The notes under the pieces are model-generated. The model was given only the letters and a program-made list of their open reading frames with translations, did not search any database and was not told where the DNA came from. The position numbers and the translations under genes are program-made. A stretch of DNA of 6,516 bases from Candidatus Methanomethylicia archaeon (GTDB taxonomy: Archaea > Thermoproteota > Methanomethylicia > Methanomethylicales > Methanomethylicaceae): NCBI GenBank assembly GCA_024464205.1, contig JANHAI010000059.1, forward strand, positions 1 to 6,516, given 5' to 3'. Below are positions 6,310 through 6,516 of this stretch, in pieces. Each line of letters begins with the position of its first letter. Position 1 is the first letter of the stretch.

Positions 6310-6516
6310 TTACCAGCTTCTGTAACCCGGCATCCTATCCAGCATCTCGGCAAAATCTTTTGACCTGAGGCGCTCCAGAAAGATCTTGACGCTTTTTTTA
6401 TTGGCGCTCTCTGGCGAAACAATGAAGTCATACTCTTCATACTTTATTGGTATGAAATCTAGACCATATGCGCGGGCTGCACTCTCGACGCCAACGCCGA
6501 GATCCGCCCTTCCGTG
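6310..6516 (-). CDS. C-terminal part of a MoeA-associated PBP-like domain protein (partial)
   Basis: The window edge cuts this gene, leaving the last 68 residues before a TAA stop. The reading frame is open from the edge and starts GRADLGVGVESAARAYGLDF, continuing IPIKYEEYDFIVSPE and a final helix FLERLRSKDFAEMLDRMPGY. This matches the end of the periplasmic-binding-protein-like domain found in archaea and bacteria fused to MoeA (molybdopterin molybdotransferase) or to ModE/LysR-like DNA-binding domains: G-x-AD-x-G-x-G-x-E-x-AAR-x-GLDF-x-P, then YD, then a short helix with LRS. That domain is thought to bind molybdate, tungstate or a related ligand. Which fusion partner is present cannot be seen. 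The protein ends within a few residues of GY, slightly short of the usual tail. The gene runs toward gcvT with a 223-bp gap, so it is probably a separate transcript. Confidence is high that the frame is coding, moderate for the family and low for the full architecture. Confidence 0.8.
   Translation of the reverse strand, partial: HGRADLGVGVESAARAYGLDFIPIKYEEYDFIVSPESANKKSVKIFLERLRSKDFAEMLDRMPGYRSW

Noticed and set aside
6211..6345. Second-frame peptide after the PBP-like stop (LVREHYQGELLVPNGCPC...), which could suggest a frameshifted longer C-terminus
   Set aside because: The annotated frame already ends at the usual family end (PGY), and the peptide shows no recognisable domain.
6246..6440. 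64-aa minus-strand frame at the right edge
   Set aside because: It has low-complexity, shadow-like composition and overlaps a frame with a clear domain signature (6310-6516).

Overview
The window looks archaeal. The DinB polymerase is of the Dpo4 type and ends in a PCNA-binding motif. The cytosolic PAS histidine kinase has the archaeal style of H-box. A small SecB-like protein and a Cys-rich zinc-ribbon protein of archaeal character are present. AT-rich TATA-like elements lie upstream of several genes, and Shine-Dalgarno signals are patchy. Phylum cannot be fixed by eye; Nitrososphaeria (Thaumarchaeota) or Thermoplasmatota are the likeliest guesses. No insertion sequence, CRISPR array, rRNA or tRNA was seen.

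Layout, left to right: a 49-aa conserved-looking small protein (minus, 3-152); a soluble three-PAS histidine kinase (minus, 267-2186); a 236-bp AT-rich gap holding its probable promoter and the probable end of the dinB transcript; a Y-family DNA polymerase (minus, 2423-3535); a short divergent promoter region; a 258-aa multi-zinc-ribbon protein of unknown function (plus, 3643-4419); a 17-bp convergent junction with a hairpin terminator; a SecB-like protein (minus, 4437-4862) directly downstream of gcvT (minus, 4914-6086); a 223-bp gap with several inverted repeats; and the C-terminal 68 residues of a periplasmic-binding-protein-like domain of the MoeA-associated (molybdate/molybdopterin) kind (minus, 6310-6516, cut by the window edge).

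Functionally the genes are a mixture rather than one pathway: signal transduction, lesion-bypass synthesis, one-carbon/glycine metabolism, possible protein chaperoning and molybdenum cofactor metabolism. The only clear operon-like pair is gcvT with the SecB-like gene. The least explained items are the zinc-ribbon protein, which may share a promoter region with dinB, and the structured gap upstream of gcvT.
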